From Rhizobium sp. Q54 (lineage in GTDB: Bacteria > Pseudomonadota > Alphaproteobacteria > UBA828), in NCBI GenBank assembly GCA_945892755.1, contig CAMDDO010000011.1, positions 1 to 51,513 of the forward strand: DNA of 51,513 nt, written 5' to 3'. A program made the position numbers and the translations under genes. Position 1 is the first letter of the stretch. Every line of letters starts with the position of its first letter. Below, piece by piece: positions 25,473 to 33,491 of this stretch. Below the pieces are notes generated by a model that saw nothing but the letters and a program-made list of their open reading frames with translations, ran no database searches and had not been told where the DNA came from.

Positions 25473-25928
25473 CTACCCCTCGCTCGCCACCGCGCGCGTC
25501 GCGCTGCGCGCCGCAATCTGTCGGTTCGCGAGCTCGACCGCCGCCATGCCGATCAGCATCGCCGCGATGAAGATCAGCGAGCGTGCCGAGCCGAGCCCGA
25601 GCGAGGCGAGCGCGGGACCCGGGCAGAAACCGACCAGGCCCCAGCCAGCGCCGAAGATCACGCTGCCCGCGACCAGGCGCCAATCGAGCGGCCAGCGCGG
25701 CGGCAAGGCCACCGCTCGCGCGCGGATATCGTGACCCCGGCGTTGAACCCAGAAGAAGGCCGGAAACGCGACCACGATGGCGCCCGCCATGACCAAGATC
25801 AGGCTCGGGTCCCACGCGCCGGCGATGTCGAGAAAACCGAGCACCTTGGCCGGATCGACCATGCGCGAAATGGTCAGCCCGACGCCGAATACCAGGCCCG
25901 AGATCAGGGCAACGACGATCATGATCAT
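25473..25928 (-). CDS. YeeE/YedE-type transporter, second half (DUF6691-like)
   Basis: The 151-residue inner-membrane protein has four hydrophobic segments with the motifs GLVFGVGLTISRMVDPAKVLGFLDI and GAGWGLVGFCPGPALASL. These are the marks of the short partner in split YeeE/YedE transporters, which move thiosulfate or related sulfur species. The conserved Cys is in GFCPGP. It begins 1 bp after the stop of the first half, so the two are co-translated and probably form one transporter. Confidence 0.9.
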   Translation of the reverse strand: MIMIVVALISGLVFGVGLTISRMVDPAKVLGFLDIAGAWDPSLILVMAGAIVVAFPAFFWVQRRGHDIRARAVALPPRWPLDWRLVAGSVIFGAGWGLVGFCPGPALASLGLGSARSLIFIAAMLIGMAAVELANRQIAARSATRAVASEG

Positions 25929-25929
25929 C

Positions 25930-26361
25930 TCAGCCTCCCGCCGCGTGGCGCACGAGATAGGCGATCAACATGGCGGTCGCGAGGAAGCTCACCGTCGCGG
26001 TCATCGACCGCGGCGAAAGGCGCGCCATGCCGCACACGCCATGGCCGCTCGTGCAGCCGCCGCCGAGCCGCGTGCCGATGCCGACCAGGAGCCCGGCGCC
26101 GATCATGAGCCCGACCGAGGCGTCCAGCGTGATCGGCGCGATGCCGCCGGCGATCGCGTTGACGAGCGCCGGTCCGCCGATCAGTCCAGCCAAGAAGGCG
26201 AGCCGCCAGCCCGGCTCGGCGCCGGGCCTGCGAATATTGACCAGGCCGCCGACGATCCCGCTGATGCCGGCGATCCGGCCGCTATAGAGCATGAGGATCG
26301 CGGCCGACAGGCCGATCAACGCGCCGCCGAGCAGCGCGCCGCCCGGTGTGAAGTTTTCCAT
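25930..26361 (-). CDS. YeeE/YedE-type transporter, first half
   Basis: The 143-residue membrane protein starts MENFTPGGALLGGALIG and carries the family signature GTRLGGGCTSGHGVCGMARLSPRS, in which the Cys residues line the sulfur pathway in YeeE structures. Together with the downstream gene it makes up the usual two-gene YeeE/YedE unit. ATG 26361 was preferred to 26370 because GGGAGG lies 11 nt upstream of it and only 2 nt from the other. Confidence 0.9.
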   Translation of the reverse strand: MENFTPGGALLGGALIGLSAAILMLYSGRIAGISGIVGGLVNIRRPGAEPGWRLAFLAGLIGGPALVNAIAGGIAPITLDASVGLMIGAGLLVGIGTRLGGGCTSGHGVCGMARLSPRSMTATVSFLATAMLIAYLVRHAAGG

Positions 26362-26457
26362 GGTAACCATTGCCTCCCGATCGATTCGACTGGGCCTATA
26401 GATGTGCGACGCGGCCGGCAGGGGCAATAGCCGTTTGCCCCCGACGTTTTGTCGCCT

Positions 26458-27426
26458 CTAGATCAGCGCCTTGTCCTTCAGCGCCTTCAGCATGACGCCG
26501 GCGCCGCACTGCTTGGACGGCGCGTTCGGGTCATAGAAATGGTCCCTGGTATAGCGGCCCTTGTCATAGAGATTGGAGAAGCTCCAGAGATAGGGCGTCG
26601 CCACGCCCATGCGGCGATAGCCGAAGCCGTTATAGCGCTCAAGATTGTAAAGCACGCGCGGGATCGACCAATCGGTCTCACGATCGAGCTTCTTCAGCTT
26701 GAGTGCGTCTTGCGCGCTCGCGGCCCAAGTGAACGGCGGGTTGCCCGTCTCCGGCCGACCCTTCGGCACCTGCACGGTCCGTGCGGTCAAAGGATCGCCA
26801 TTATGCAAGTGCGTGGTGAAGTCGAAACCCGCCTCCATGGCGTGAACGATGCCGATGAAGTGCCACGGCACGCCGATCTGGGCGCCGGCCTGCTGATAGG
26901 TGGCGCGGAACTTGGCGAGTCGCTTCAGATAGTAGTCGACATTGCCCTGATATTGCGGCCGTACCTTGCAGGCCTTGAACCAGGCATCGTACTCGGCCTC
27001 CAGCTCGGGGTAGTTGGTGCTCCGCTTGACCGGTGTCGGCGCGGCCGACGTCGCGGCCGCTGAAAAGATACCGGGCTCACCTTCCGCCTCGTCATCTTCG
27101 GCCGGCGGCAAACTATCTTGGGCATGCACCGCGCGCTGCACGGCCTGCAGGCGCTGGAAGGCGTGCTCGAGCGCACCGATCGTGCCATCGAACGGGCCGG
27201 TCTTCGCCGCCGCGATCACGCGCTCAAGCGCGTCCGCCGCCCCGACCACGATATTCGCGGCGGCGAGCAACTCGCCCTGATTGAGCTCGGCGCGCGTGCT
27301 GTTGATGGTCTCGATCGCCTCGTTGATCGCTTGGCGCTCCGCCGGAACCGAGGTTTGGGCGCGCCGTTTGAGCAGCGCGTTCAGCGCGGCGACCAGTTCA
27401 CCACGGGATTGCTCGATGATGCTCAT
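26458..27426 (-). CDS. Lysozyme-family-like protein (COG5526-type) without signal peptide
   Basis: The 322-residue product has an N-terminal helical region of ~100 residues, an Ala/Pro/Glu linker (about 105-135) and a C-terminal domain (140-320). The C-terminal domain contains IGIVHAMEAGFDFTTHLHNGDPLTARTVQVP, the GNPPFTWAASAQDAL segment, the ERYNGFGYR turn and SPYLWS-like TPYLWSFSN; E198 in HAMEAG is at the usual catalytic position of lysozyme-like folds. I recall this pattern from proteins listed as 'lysozyme family protein'. There is no signal peptide. It lies 16 bp after a lipoprotein gene on the same strand, so the two probably form an operon. Confidence 0.72.
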   Translation of the reverse strand: MSIIEQSRGELVAALNALLKRRAQTSVPAERQAINEAIETINSTRAELNQGELLAAANIVVGAADALERVIAAAKTGPFDGTIGALEHAFQRLQAVQRAVHAQDSLPPAEDDEAEGEPGIFSAAATSAAPTPVKRSTNYPELEAEYDAWFKACKVRPQYQGNVDYYLKRLAKFRATYQQAGAQIGVPWHFIGIVHAMEAGFDFTTHLHNGDPLTARTVQVPKGRPETGNPPFTWAASAQDALKLKKLDRETDWSIPRVLYNLERYNGFGYRRMGVATPYLWSFSNLYDKGRYTRDHFYDPNAPSKQCGAGVMLKALKDKALI

Positions 27427-27442
27427 GGCTCGACCCTCTCAA

Positions 27443-28423
27443 CTAAGCCGTCGGACTACCGCCGGTGCGGAGCGCGCTGAGCGCACGGCGTACCGAATCC
27501 GCGAAACTGCGAATTTCTGCGCTGCGCCGGATCAGGTCGCTCTGTCCGCCCCGGCCTTCGGGCTGCTCGACGGCCGCGACGGTCGCCCGCCACGCACCAT
27601 AAAGCTGATCGAGCAACACGACGTAGTCGGAGACGACGCGTCGATAGACGCCGATCTGATTGAGCAGCGGCTCGGCGACCGCGGGGTTCTCGGCTGCCTC
27701 CGAGGTCAGTTTGGTCGCGTGCGCCTCGGTGATCGTATTGAACATCGCCGGCGCCGCGTCGCGCAGCGCGACGATCAAGGCTTCGACCTTGGGGTTGCCG
27801 TCTTGGATCAGCTTGCGCACGGTCTCGACATTGCCCGCCTCGGCGAGCTTGCGCAGGATCGGCTCAAGCTGGCCGACCACGGCGCCGATCGGGCTCATGC
27901 TGCTGGCCAGTCCGACGACCTTGAGCACCGCCCCCGCATCGCCCAGCGCCTGATTGATTTCGGCGATGCCGCCCTCGACGTTTCGATTCTCGGCCAGGGC
28001 GACCAGCACGCTGGCGTAATTGCCGACGATCGACAGCGCGCCACGAAAGATCTTGGTCGCCGGCGGATCGCCGACCGAGGCGAAATAGGGCGCGTCCGGC
28101 AAGCAATAGCCGGCGATGAAGCCGCCGCTGTTGGGCACCTCCTGCCACGGCACGTCGGAGGTCGGACAGAGCGCCGCGCCGAGCGTCGTCTTACCCTGCG
28201 CGCGCCGCGCCGCGATGCCGCGCCCTTGCGCGCGCTCGGCCTGCGAGAGATCGTCGAGCAACGGCTGGCCGACCTGATCGACCGCGACGAAGGCCGCGTT
28301 GAACTGCCTGATCTCGGCCACCGGTGCGGTCGCGCAGCCGGCGACAAACGCCACGGCCAAGCCGACGGCAAGAGCGATCGGGAGCGATCGACGTCGCGGA
28401 CGGCGAATTCGTGCCTGACGCAT
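27443..28423 (-). CDS. Predicted lipoprotein of unknown function
   Basis: The 326-residue product has a basic start, a hydrophobic core (IALAVGLAVAFVAG) and a lipobox VAGC with C30 as lipidated Cys. The rest is helix-rich (IREIRQF-like coiled segments, KLAEAGNVETVRKLIQDGN, NPAVAEPLLNQIGVYRRVVSDY) and looks like an all-alpha periplasmic domain. No known family recognised. The frame opens to 28513, but the lipoprotein signal fits ATG 28423. It is encoded immediately upstream of the lysozyme-like gene and likely helps or restrains it, or both act on the envelope together; this is inference. Confidence 0.75.
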   Translation of the reverse strand: MRQARIRRPRRRSLPIALAVGLAVAFVAGCATAPVAEIRQFNAAFVAVDQVGQPLLDDLSQAERAQGRGIAARRAQGKTTLGAALCPTSDVPWQEVPNSGGFIAGYCLPDAPYFASVGDPPATKIFRGALSIVGNYASVLVALAENRNVEGGIAEINQALGDAGAVLKVVGLASSMSPIGAVVGQLEPILRKLAEAGNVETVRKLIQDGNPKVEALIVALRDAAPAMFNTITEAHATKLTSEAAENPAVAEPLLNQIGVYRRVVSDYVVLLDQLYGAWRATVAAVEQPEGRGGQSDLIRRSAEIRSFADSVRRALSALRTGGSPTA

Positions 28424-28603
28424 GTCTCGCGCTCGACTCGCTGATGATGCGCGCAATCTTGCGACCGCCCCGGTAGGCACGCAAGCCGCGTGATCTTGAT
28501 CGGCCCGTGACATCGTCGTTACCGGACGCTGACGCCATCGTCGATCGAGCGCGCGTCGCGCCGAAATAGCGACAGGAATGACCGACGTTTTGGACTATGC
28601 TGA

Positions 28604-28628
28604 CGCCACGCCACGCCACGCCACGCCA
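28604..28628. repeat. Five tandem copies of CGCCA
   Basis: Perfect pentanucleotide repeat 52 bp before the DUF1993 start, in the divergent gap with the lipoprotein gene. Copy-number slippage could change promoter spacing or leader length. Confidence 0.85.
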
Positions 28629-28680
28629 TGTCGAGTCCGGGCTCCGTCACCCGGATCAACCACGATCAGAGGTCTTCATC

Positions 28681-29196
28681 ATGTACGAATTGGTTGTTCC
28701 TCAATTTGCCAAGATGTTGCGAAACCTGTTGGCAAACTTGGATGAGGCCGGAAAATATGCCGGCGAAAGGAAATTCGAGGTCGACGTCCTCCTGCAATCG
28801 CGGCTAGCGCCCGACCAGTTCAGCCTGATGCGCCAATTGCAGATCGCCTGCGATACGGCGGCGCTCGGAGCCGCCCGGCTAGCCGGCACCGAAAAAGATG
28901 CCCCGGTAAATGCCGATACCGAACAGACGATGGGCGAGATCAAAGCACGGATCGAAAGTGCGATAAGCTATCTGCGCGGCTTCTCACCCGAGAGTTTTGC
29001 AGGCGCGGCGGAGCGGCGGATTTCTCAGCCGCGCTGGAAGGGAAAGACCCTCTCGGGTCAAGAGTTCCTGATCCACCATGTCATCCCGAACTTCTATTTC
29101 CACATCACGACGGCCTACGCGATTCTGCGTCACAACGGCGTCGGACTTGGCAAGAAGAACTACCTGGGCGATATGCCCTATCGCGAGCCGGCCTGA
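28681..29196 (+). CDS. DUF1993 family protein
   Basis: The 171-residue product starts MYELVVPQFAKMLRNL and ends with a long block LIHHVIPNFYFHITTAYAILRHNGVGLGKKNYLGDM, the pattern of the DUF1993 family, which is likely a DinB-like four-helix protein. The His residues in IHHVIPNFYFH could bind metal as in DinB. Cytoplasmic, no signal peptide. GAGG lies 8 nt before ATG 28681; the frame is open to 28597 but those codons cover the CGCCA repeat. Confidence 0.85.
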   Translation: MYELVVPQFAKMLRNLLANLDEAGKYAGERKFEVDVLLQSRLAPDQFSLMRQLQIACDTAALGAARLAGTEKDAPVNADTEQTMGEIKARIESAISYLRGFSPESFAGAAERRISQPRWKGKTLSGQEFLIHHVIPNFYFHITTAYAILRHNGVGLGKKNYLGDMPYREPA

Positions 29197-29282
29197 CAGG
29201 CACCGCTGACGTCCCGCGGCATTGCGCCGGAACCGGCGAGACAACTCGGCCCGACCCGCCGCGACACGGGGATTTATAGAAT

Positions 29283-29358
29283 TGGCGTCCCCAGGGGGAT
29301 TCGAACCCCCGTTTGCGGCGTGAGAGGCCGCCGTCCTGGGCCTCTAGACGATGGGGAC
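29283..29358 (-). tRNA. tRNA-Glu (anticodon CTC)
   Basis: A full cloverleaf: acceptor GTCCCCA pairs with TGGGGAC, anticodon stem GCGGC/GCCGC with loop CTCTCAC (anticodon CTC, reads GAG), T-arm GGGGGTTCGAATCCCCC, discriminator G and encoded CCA. Length 76 nt including CCA. It is a Glu isoacceptor for the GltX enzymes. Confidence 0.97.
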
Positions 29359-29378
29359 GTCGGGCCGTGGGCGCTCGG

Positions 29379-29407
29379 GTGATAGCGCAGCGCAGCGCCA
29401 AATGCAA
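29379..29407 (-). promoter_or_regulatory. Candidate promoter of tRNA-Glu
   Basis: Minus strand TTGCAT (29407-29402), 17-nt spacer, TATCAC (29384-29379). Predicted start near 29372, about 14 nt before the mature tRNA 5' end, a common distance. Confidence 0.5.
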
Positions 29408-29532
29408 TGCGCCGCCTGGTTAACGCCTCGTTTGCCATGTTTTGATCGATCACATTTCACCGATTCTTAGCCGTTCCCCGCCTCTAATCGGGGCCAGGGA
29501 CCGCCCTTTGCGGTCGCGACACACGGCACGCC

Positions 29533-30375
29533 ATGATCAGACATCGCAAAAGGCGCGGCATTTTCGGGCGCGTCGCGCGTATCGCGGCGGCGCTGGTGTG
29601 CGCGCTCAGCGTCTTCCAACTCGCGGGCTGCGTGCTGCAGAAGCTCAACACCGAGATGAAACGCCAGGTCAACGCCGAGGTCGATCAATTCATCGCCGGC
29701 GACGAGATGACCAGCGATCAGCGCCTGGTCGCGCAAGCGGTCGGCGCGATGAATGGCGGCGCCTATTTCGAGGCCGAGGCGTTGCTCGATTCGGCGCTCC
29801 AGATCAACCCAGCGAACCGGGTCGCGTTGCTCAATCTCGGCGCGGTCTATGAGGCGACGCAGCGGCGCAACATGGCCATCCACGTCTATTCGCAGCTCGC
29901 CGACCCGATCGCCCGTCCGGTGGCGGGCACGGCGATCGCCGACAATGACGTGGCGCGGCTGGCGGCCGGCCGCCTTGCCGTGCTGCAAGCCGGCAGCACG
30001 TCGAACAATCTGCGGCAGGCCGTGCTGAAAAAATCCTCTCCTGCCGGCGCGCAAGGCCGGAGCGAAGCGCCGGCCGCCACCGCCAAGACGGCGAAGGTCG
30101 CGCGGTCGGCTCCAAGCAAAGCCGACAAGCCTGTCCTCGTCACGCTGTCGAGCCACAAGAGCGAGGCCGAGGCCAAAGGGGGCTGGGACGCGCTCGTCGC
30201 CAAACACGGTGCCGTGCTTGGCGCGCGCGCGCCGATCATCGCGCCGATCGAGAGCGGCGACGGCGCAAGCGCAGCCTACCGGCTCGCGACCGGGCCGTTC
30301 GCTTCGGCGCGCGAGGCCGCCGCGTTCTGCGACAAATTATTGGCGCGTCGGGTCTATTGCCTGATCGCAGGCTGA
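29533..30375 (+). CDS. Lipoprotein with TPR-like and SPOR-like regions
   Basis: The 280-residue product has a basic start, hydrophobic segment and lipobox LAGC with C33. Residues ~75-115 (GGAYFEAEALLDSALQINPANRVALLNLGAVYEAT) form a TPR pair. After an Ala/Lys linker, residues ~203-279 (VLVTLSSHKSEAEAKGGWDAL...YRLATGPFASAREAAAFCDKLLARRVYCLI) match a SPOR domain, which binds denuded peptidoglycan at division sites. So it is probably an envelope protein at the septum. No ftsN or other division gene is adjacent. Confidence 0.82.
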   Translation: MIRHRKRRGIFGRVARIAAALVCALSVFQLAGCVLQKLNTEMKRQVNAEVDQFIAGDEMTSDQRLVAQAVGAMNGGAYFEAEALLDSALQINPANRVALLNLGAVYEATQRRNMAIHVYSQLADPIARPVAGTAIADNDVARLAAGRLAVLQAGSTSNNLRQAVLKKSSPAGAQGRSEAPAATAKTAKVARSAPSKADKPVLVTLSSHKSEAEAKGGWDALVAKHGAVLGARAPIIAPIESGDGASAAYRLATGPFASAREAAAFCDKLLARRVYCLIAG

Positions 30376-30408
30376 GCGGCTCAGGCTGAGCGGCTCAGGC
30401 CGAGCGGC
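30369..30408. repeat. 14-bp tandem repeat across two convergent stop codons
   Basis: AGGCTGAGCGGCTC occurs twice in a row (30369-30382, 30383-30396), followed by a third, partial and mutated copy. It includes the stop codons of the SPOR lipoprotein (plus) and of the threonine aldolase (minus). Confidence 0.8.
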
Positions 30409-31465
30409 GGACCTGCGTCGCGAGCCGCGCGGCGACCTCGAGCAGCCGATCGACCTCGGCCTCCGCCATGTCGTGGCGCGTGACTAACCGGATGGTCGGT
30501 GAATCGACCCAGGGCTCGGGCCAGCCGAAGAACAGCGCACCCTCGGTCCTCAAGCCGTCAACCATCGAGCGCGGCAGATCGACGAACACCTCGTTCGCTT
30601 CGACCGGCGCGACCAGCGTGGCGCCATCGAGCCTCGCCAATCCTTCGCCCAGCCGCTTGGCCAGGCGATTGGCGTGGCGCGCCAGCTTGAGCCAGAGATC
30701 GTCGGCCACATAGGCCTCGAGTTGCGCCGAAAAGAAGCGCATTTTCGAGGCGAGCTGGCCGGCGCGCTTGTGGCGAAACGCCAGGTCGTCGGCGAGCTCG
30801 GTGCGGAACAGCACGATCGCCTCGACCGCAAGCGCGCCATTCTTGGTCGCGCCGAACGAGAGCGCATCGATGCCGGCGCGCCACGTGATGTCGGCCGGCG
30901 TGCAGCCGAGCCCGGCCACCGCGTTGGCGAAGCGCGCGCCATCCATGTGCACGCCGAGGCCGGCCCTGCGCGCGATGGCCGAAAGCGCCGCGACCTCGGC
31001 CAGGCTATAGACGCGGCCCCATTCGGTCGATTGCGTCAGCGTCAAGGCGGCGGGTTGCGCGCAGTGCACGAAGCCTTTGCCCGACGAGGCAAGCGCGCGC
31101 TCGAGCATGGCAGGCGCGATCTTGCCGCCCTCGCCCTCCAGCCCGACGACACGCGCGCCGCCTGAAAAGAATTCCGGCGCGCCGCATTCCTCGCCGTTCA
31201 CGTGCGAGAGACTATGCGCGTAGATCGCACCATAGGGCGGCGTCATCACCGAGAGCGCGAGAGCGTTCGCGACGGAACCGGTGCTGACCGGAAAGACCCG
31301 CACGCTTTTCTCGAACAGGGCGCTGAACAGCCCATCCAGTCTCTGGCTGATCGCGTCGCCGCCATAGGATGCCACGGTGCCGTGATTGACGCGCTCGAGC
31401 GCGGCCATGATCTCGGGCGCGACGCTCGCGACATTGTCACTTCTGAAATCCATGGTCTGGCTCAT
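30395..31465 (-). CDS. Low-specificity L-threonine aldolase-like PLP enzyme
   Basis: Fold-type I PLP enzyme that splits L-threonine/allo-threonine into glycine and acetaldehyde. The 356-residue product begins MDFRSDNVASVAPEIM (at residue 5) and has GTVASYGGD, the HMDGARFANA aspartate motif and K208 in SFGATKNGA as the Schiff-base lysine. Its ATG overlaps the TGA of the JAMM-protease gene (31462-31465), so the two are coupled. The related substrate beta-hydroxyaspartate or phenylserine cannot be excluded. The last codons are in a tandem repeat. Confidence 0.9.
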   Translation of the reverse strand: MSQTMDFRSDNVASVAPEIMAALERVNHGTVASYGGDAISQRLDGLFSALFEKSVRVFPVSTGSVANALALSVMTPPYGAIYAHSLSHVNGEECGAPEFFSGGARVVGLEGEGGKIAPAMLERALASSGKGFVHCAQPAALTLTQSTEWGRVYSLAEVAALSAIARRAGLGVHMDGARFANAVAGLGCTPADITWRAGIDALSFGATKNGALAVEAIVLFRTELADDLAFRHKRAGQLASKMRFFSAQLEAYVADDLWLKLARHANRLAKRLGEGLARLDGATLVAPVEANEVFVDLPRSMVDGLRTEGALFFGWPEPWVDSPTIRLVTRHDMAEAEVDRLLEVAARLATQVRRSA

Positions 31466-31983
31466 TTCGGCTTCCGTGGCGATCGTGGTGGTTTGGCTTT
31501 GGCGACGGCCTTTGCGTCACCCGCCATTTCAAGCGCGATCGGACGCGCCCGCTTGGTGTCGCGCTCGATTTGAAAGGCGGCGCAAGCGCGCGCCTTCCCG
31601 GCCTCGACCGAGACGATCAGCCAGGCGAGCTCAGGCTCATAGGCCCGATCGAGATCGTGAGCCGATGGCACGGCCGGATGGTCAGGGTGCGAATGATAAT
31701 GCCCGAGCACGGCGCCTCCGCTTTCTCTCAGTTCGCGTTCAAGCTTCAGACGCAACGCTGGATCGACCTCGAAGCGATGGCGTGCATCGCCCGTTGCGAC
31801 ATTGGCGCTCGGCACCACGCGGCTCGCGACGCATCGGCCGCGCACCGGCTTGGCGCCGACGATCAACCCGCAGGCCTCCTCCGGATAGGCGCCTTCGACA
31901 TGGTAGACAATCGCCGCGAGCTCGTGCGGCGACAGCACCAGCGAGCGCGGCAGACTAGGGCGTACCGCCTTCGAGCGCGACAT
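31462..31983 (-). CDS. JAMM/Mov34 (MPN+) metalloprotease-like protein
   Basis: The 173-residue product has the full JAMM zinc motif: E35/E36 in YPEEACG and H97-x-H99-x7-S107-x2-D110 in HYHSHPDHPAVPSAHD. Bacterial relatives remove small ubiquitin-like sulfur-carrier proteins or cysteine from ThiS/CysO-type carriers (Mec), or act on ubiquitin-like tags. No ubiquitin-like, E1-like or ThiS gene is adjacent. It is translationally coupled to threonine aldolase (4-bp ATGA overlap) and overlaps the end of the upstream membrane-protein gene by 29 bp, so three genes form one operon. The Ala/Lys/Pro-rich C-terminal tail looks disordered. Confidence 0.9.
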   Translation of the reverse strand: MSRSKAVRPSLPRSLVLSPHELAAIVYHVEGAYPEEACGLIVGAKPVRGRCVASRVVPSANVATGDARHRFEVDPALRLKLERELRESGGAVLGHYHSHPDHPAVPSAHDLDRAYEPELAWLIVSVEAGKARACAAFQIERDTKRARPIALEMAGDAKAVAKAKPPRSPRKPK

Positions 31984-32326
31984 TGCCGATCACGCCGCCT
32001 TTGCGCAGATCGAGGATGACGATGCGCTCGCCCTGGCCTGGCACGCGCACATTGAGCACCAGCCGGTCGTCGGTCGCGGTCATCTCAGCCACGCGGCTGC
32101 CCGCTGGCAGGCCGAGACTGACCTCGCGCAGCGCGCGCCCGGTCTGTTTGGTGGTCGTCTCGCCCTCGGCCGCGGCCGACGCCCCGGCGAGTTCTTCCGC
32201 CGCCTCGCGCTTTGCCGACTTGTTGTAAAGCATGTAGCCGAGCCCGATCAGGCCGACGAAGATCATCACGCCCATGACGATGACCGCGACTTTGAGATAT
32301 GGAACGAAGCGCATTTGCTCGTTCAT
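31955..32326 (-). CDS. Small single-pass membrane protein
   Basis: The 123-residue product has one membrane helix near the start (VAVIVMGVMIFVGLIGLGYML) and a soluble C-terminal part with beta-like segments (DRLVLNVRVPGQGERIVILDLRKGGVIGNVAL). It looks like the small DUF6476-type proteins of Rhodospirillales, a tentative match from memory. The frame is open to 32848, but MNEQMRFVPYLK at 32326 is the natural start; everything further up is antisense to the pseudouridine synthase. The two divergent starts (32326 and 32345) are only 18 bp apart, so each promoter lies inside the other gene. Confidence 0.78.
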   Translation of the reverse strand: MNEQMRFVPYLKVAVIVMGVMIFVGLIGLGYMLYNKSAKREAAEELAGASAAAEGETTTKQTGRALREVSLGLPAGSRVAEMTATDDRLVLNVRVPGQGERIVILDLRKGGVIGNVALEGGTP

Positions 32327-32344
32327 GGCGGGATAGGACCGATC

Positions 32345-33331
32345 GTGGCTATTCAAGGGGAACGTCATTTCCGATTGAGCGTCGCGCCGGAGCTGCGCGC
32401 GGAGCGCCTCGACCGCTTCCTCGCGGCCGCGCTGCCGGAGTTCTCGCGCAGCCGGCTCAAGCTCTTGATCGAGGCCGGCCGGGTTTCGGCCGGCGGCGCG
32501 ACCATAGCGGAGCCCTCCTATCGGGTCAAACCGGGCCAGCTCATCGAACTCAGCGTACCGCCGGCCGAGACCGTCGGCCTGCCCGAGGCCGAAGCCCATG
32601 CCCTTTCCATTATTTACGAGGACGCTGACGTTATCGTCATCGACAAGCCGCCGGGCATGGCGGCGCATCCGGCCCCAGGCACGCCGTCGGGCACATTGGT
32701 CAACGCCTTGATCGGGCATTGCGGCGCGAGTCTGTCGGGCATTGGCGGCGTGCGCCGCCCGGGCATCGTGCATCGGCTCGACAAGGACACCAGCGGCTTG
32801 ATCGTCGCCGCCAAGCACGACCGGGCGCACGCCGGACTGGCCAGGCAATTCGCGACCCGCTCATTGAGCCGGAGCTATTTGGCGCTGGTCTGGGGCACGC
32901 CGGCACCATCGAGCGGGGAGATCACCGGCAATATCGGGCGCAGCCCCAAGGATCGAAAGAAGATGGCGGTCTTGCGGACTGGCGGGCGGCCGGCGCTGAC
33001 CCGCTACAGAGTGCTGCGCCGGTTTCTTGGTGGCAGGATCGCGCTGGTCGAGTGCACGCTTGCCACGGGGCGGACCCACCAAATCCGCGTCCACATGGCG
33101 CACAAGGGATATCCGCTTCTGGGTGATCCGGCCTATGGACGACGGCGTGGAACGCTCGCCCTGCCGCCCGAATTCGTGGCCGCGCTGGCTGGCTTCAGGC
33201 GCCAAGCCCTGCATGCCTATCGCCTTGGATTCAGCCACCCAATCAGCGGCGTCGCGCTCCAATTTGAGACGCCTTTACCCTATGATTTCAAATCTTTAAT
33301 TGATGTCCTTGAAGATAAGTCGCGGGCTTGA
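32345..33331 (+). CDS. RluD/RluC-family 23S rRNA pseudouridine synthase
   Basis: Converts uridines of 23S rRNA into pseudouridine. The 328-residue product (GTG start at 32345, AGGA 7 nt upstream) has an S4 RNA-binding domain (RLDRFLAAALPEFSRSRLKLLIEAGRV), YEDADVIVIDKPPGMAAHPA, and the catalytic Asp (D146) in the GIVHRLDKDTSGL loop, followed by GRTHQIRVHMAHKGYPLLGDPAYG. RluD and RluC are hard to separate; the frequent alphaproteobacterial position just before rpoH favours RluD. Confidence 0.92.
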   Translation: MAIQGERHFRLSVAPELRAERLDRFLAAALPEFSRSRLKLLIEAGRVSAGGATIAEPSYRVKPGQLIELSVPPAETVGLPEAEAHALSIIYEDADVIVIDKPPGMAAHPAPGTPSGTLVNALIGHCGASLSGIGGVRRPGIVHRLDKDTSGLIVAAKHDRAHAGLARQFATRSLSRSYLALVWGTPAPSSGEITGNIGRSPKDRKKMAVLRTGGRPALTRYRVLRRFLGGRIALVECTLATGRTHQIRVHMAHKGYPLLGDPAYGRRRGTLALPPEFVAALAGFRRQALHAYRLGFSHPISGVALQFETPLPYDFKSLIDVLEDKSRA

Positions 33332-33491
33332 TTCGGGCCCGCTCGCTTGACAGGCCGGTGCCTTAGTCGCGATACTTGCAAATAGTGACTCAGGGTTGTT
33401 CGTTCCTAGCCCACCCCGCCCGGCCAGGTTTTTTGGGCCGGCATGACCGGCGTAGCCGCGCTTTGCCCGGCCGCCAACGAGGCCTTGATCG

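Noticed and set aside
33347-33352. TTGACA as -35 of an rpoH promoter
   Set aside because: The hexamer is perfect but the sequence 16-18 nt downstream (CGATAC region) is not a convincing -10, and no sigma-32-type promoter was seen.
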